The notes beneath the pieces are model-generated. The model saw nothing but the letters and a program-made list of their open reading frames with translations, was not told the DNA's origin and ran no database searches. Shown piece by piece: positions 6,110 through 6,260 of a stretch of 6,260 nucleotides of DNA. Source of the DNA: an uncultured Chromatiaceae bacterium (GTDB lineage: Bacteria; Pseudomonadota; Gammaproteobacteria; Enterobacterales; Alteromonadaceae); contig CAMLSF010000194.1 of NCBI GenBank assembly GCA_946482615.1, positions 1 to 6,260 on the forward strand, in the 5' to 3' direction. The first letter of the stretch is position 1. The number at the start of each line of letters is the position of its first letter. The translations under genes were made by a program, and so were the position numbers.

Positions 6110-6131
6110 CACCGGGCCTTACGACCCGGTG
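6110..6131 (-). promoter_or_regulatory. 7-bp inverted repeat between the efflux gene and tetR: hairpin or possible operator
   Basis: CACCGGG 6110-6116 and CCCGGTG 6125-6131 are perfect inverted arms with an eight-base spacer. The repeat fills the gap between the efflux gene stop (6140-6142) and the tetR ribosome binding site (6104-6107). There is no T-run after it on the minus strand, so full termination is unlikely. It could reduce read-through or stabilise the upstream message. Since TetR proteins bind palindromes of about this size, it could also be an autoregulatory operator. The repeat is directly visible; the role is inferred. Confidence 0.4.
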
Positions 6132-6139
6132 ATCACGCA

Positions 6140-6260
6140 TTAATCGGCTGACGCACTCATGCTGTTCTGCCAGCCACCGCCGAGCACTTTATACAAACTA
6201 ATCTGGCTGGCAAGCAAAGCTTGCTGACCGCTGATCAATTGTTGTTGTGCGCTGTACCAG
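6140..6260 (-). CDS. C-terminus of a NodT-type outer-membrane efflux lipoprotein (partial)
   Basis: Reading the minus strand from the window edge gives 39 residues and then TAA (6140-6142). The segment QQLISGQQALLASQISLYKV followed by LGGGWQ is the characteristic end of NodT/OprM/TolC-like outer-membrane factors, whose last periplasmic helix carries the LxxxQxxLYKALGGGW pattern. Such proteins form the trimeric exit channel of tripartite RND or MFS pumps. The 5' part, with any lipoprotein signal, and the partner pump and adaptor genes should lie to the right of the window. The tetR gene follows it closely on the same strand. Confidence 0.8.
   Translation of the reverse strand, partial: WYSAQQQLISGQQALLASQISLYKVLGGGWQNSMSASAD

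Noticed and set aside
6098..6112. GTG 6112 as start of the TetR regulator
   Set aside because: It lies in the stem of a hairpin and adds five residues outside the TetR domain. ATG 6097 has a well-spaced GGAG.

Overview
The window looks like chromosomal DNA of a gammaproteobacterium. GC content is moderate, gene spacing is ordinary, and the gene set resembles aquatic Alteromonadales/Chromatiales-type genomes such as Rheinheimera. That placement is inferred from protein style; there is no rRNA or other marker gene. No transposase, integrase, phage gene, tRNA, CRISPR array or replication origin is visible.

Layout from left to right. (1) Bases 1-117 hold the probable last 22 codons of a plus-strand gene and a strong intrinsic terminator. 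(2) Bases 201-1277 (+) encode a secreted Ca2+-dependent phosphatidylinositol-specific phospholipase C-like protein, behind a good -10 box. (3) Converging on it, 1324-3891 (-) encodes a large polytopic DUF2339 membrane protein. (4) Upstream of it on the same strand, 4014-4838 (-) encodes a NavAb/NaChBac-type bacterial voltage-gated sodium channel with S4 arginines, a TLESWSM selectivity filter and a C-terminal coiled coil. The 109-base gap between these two genes contains several nested inverted repeats that could fold into one structured RNA leader covering the DUF2339 ribosome binding site. (5) Diverging from the channel, 4996-5448 (+) is a small unrecognised gene whose frame is cut in two by one in-frame TGA at 5224-5226. 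(6) 5477-6097 (-) encodes a TetR-family repressor. It lies 42 bases downstream of the 3' end (6140-6260, -) of a NodT-type outer-membrane efflux gene that runs off the window, so the two probably form the tail of a drug-efflux operon.

The genes do not form one pathway. The window joins a secreted lipase, two membrane proteins that may be co-transcribed (channel then DUF2339), an orphan small gene and the end of an efflux operon with its likely regulator. The items most worth a second look are the interrupted small gene at 4996-5448 and the nested-stem leader at 3892-4002. Several genes have longer possible starts (TTG 180, ATG 4871, GTG 6112). In each case an internal ATG with a better ribosome binding site is preferred.
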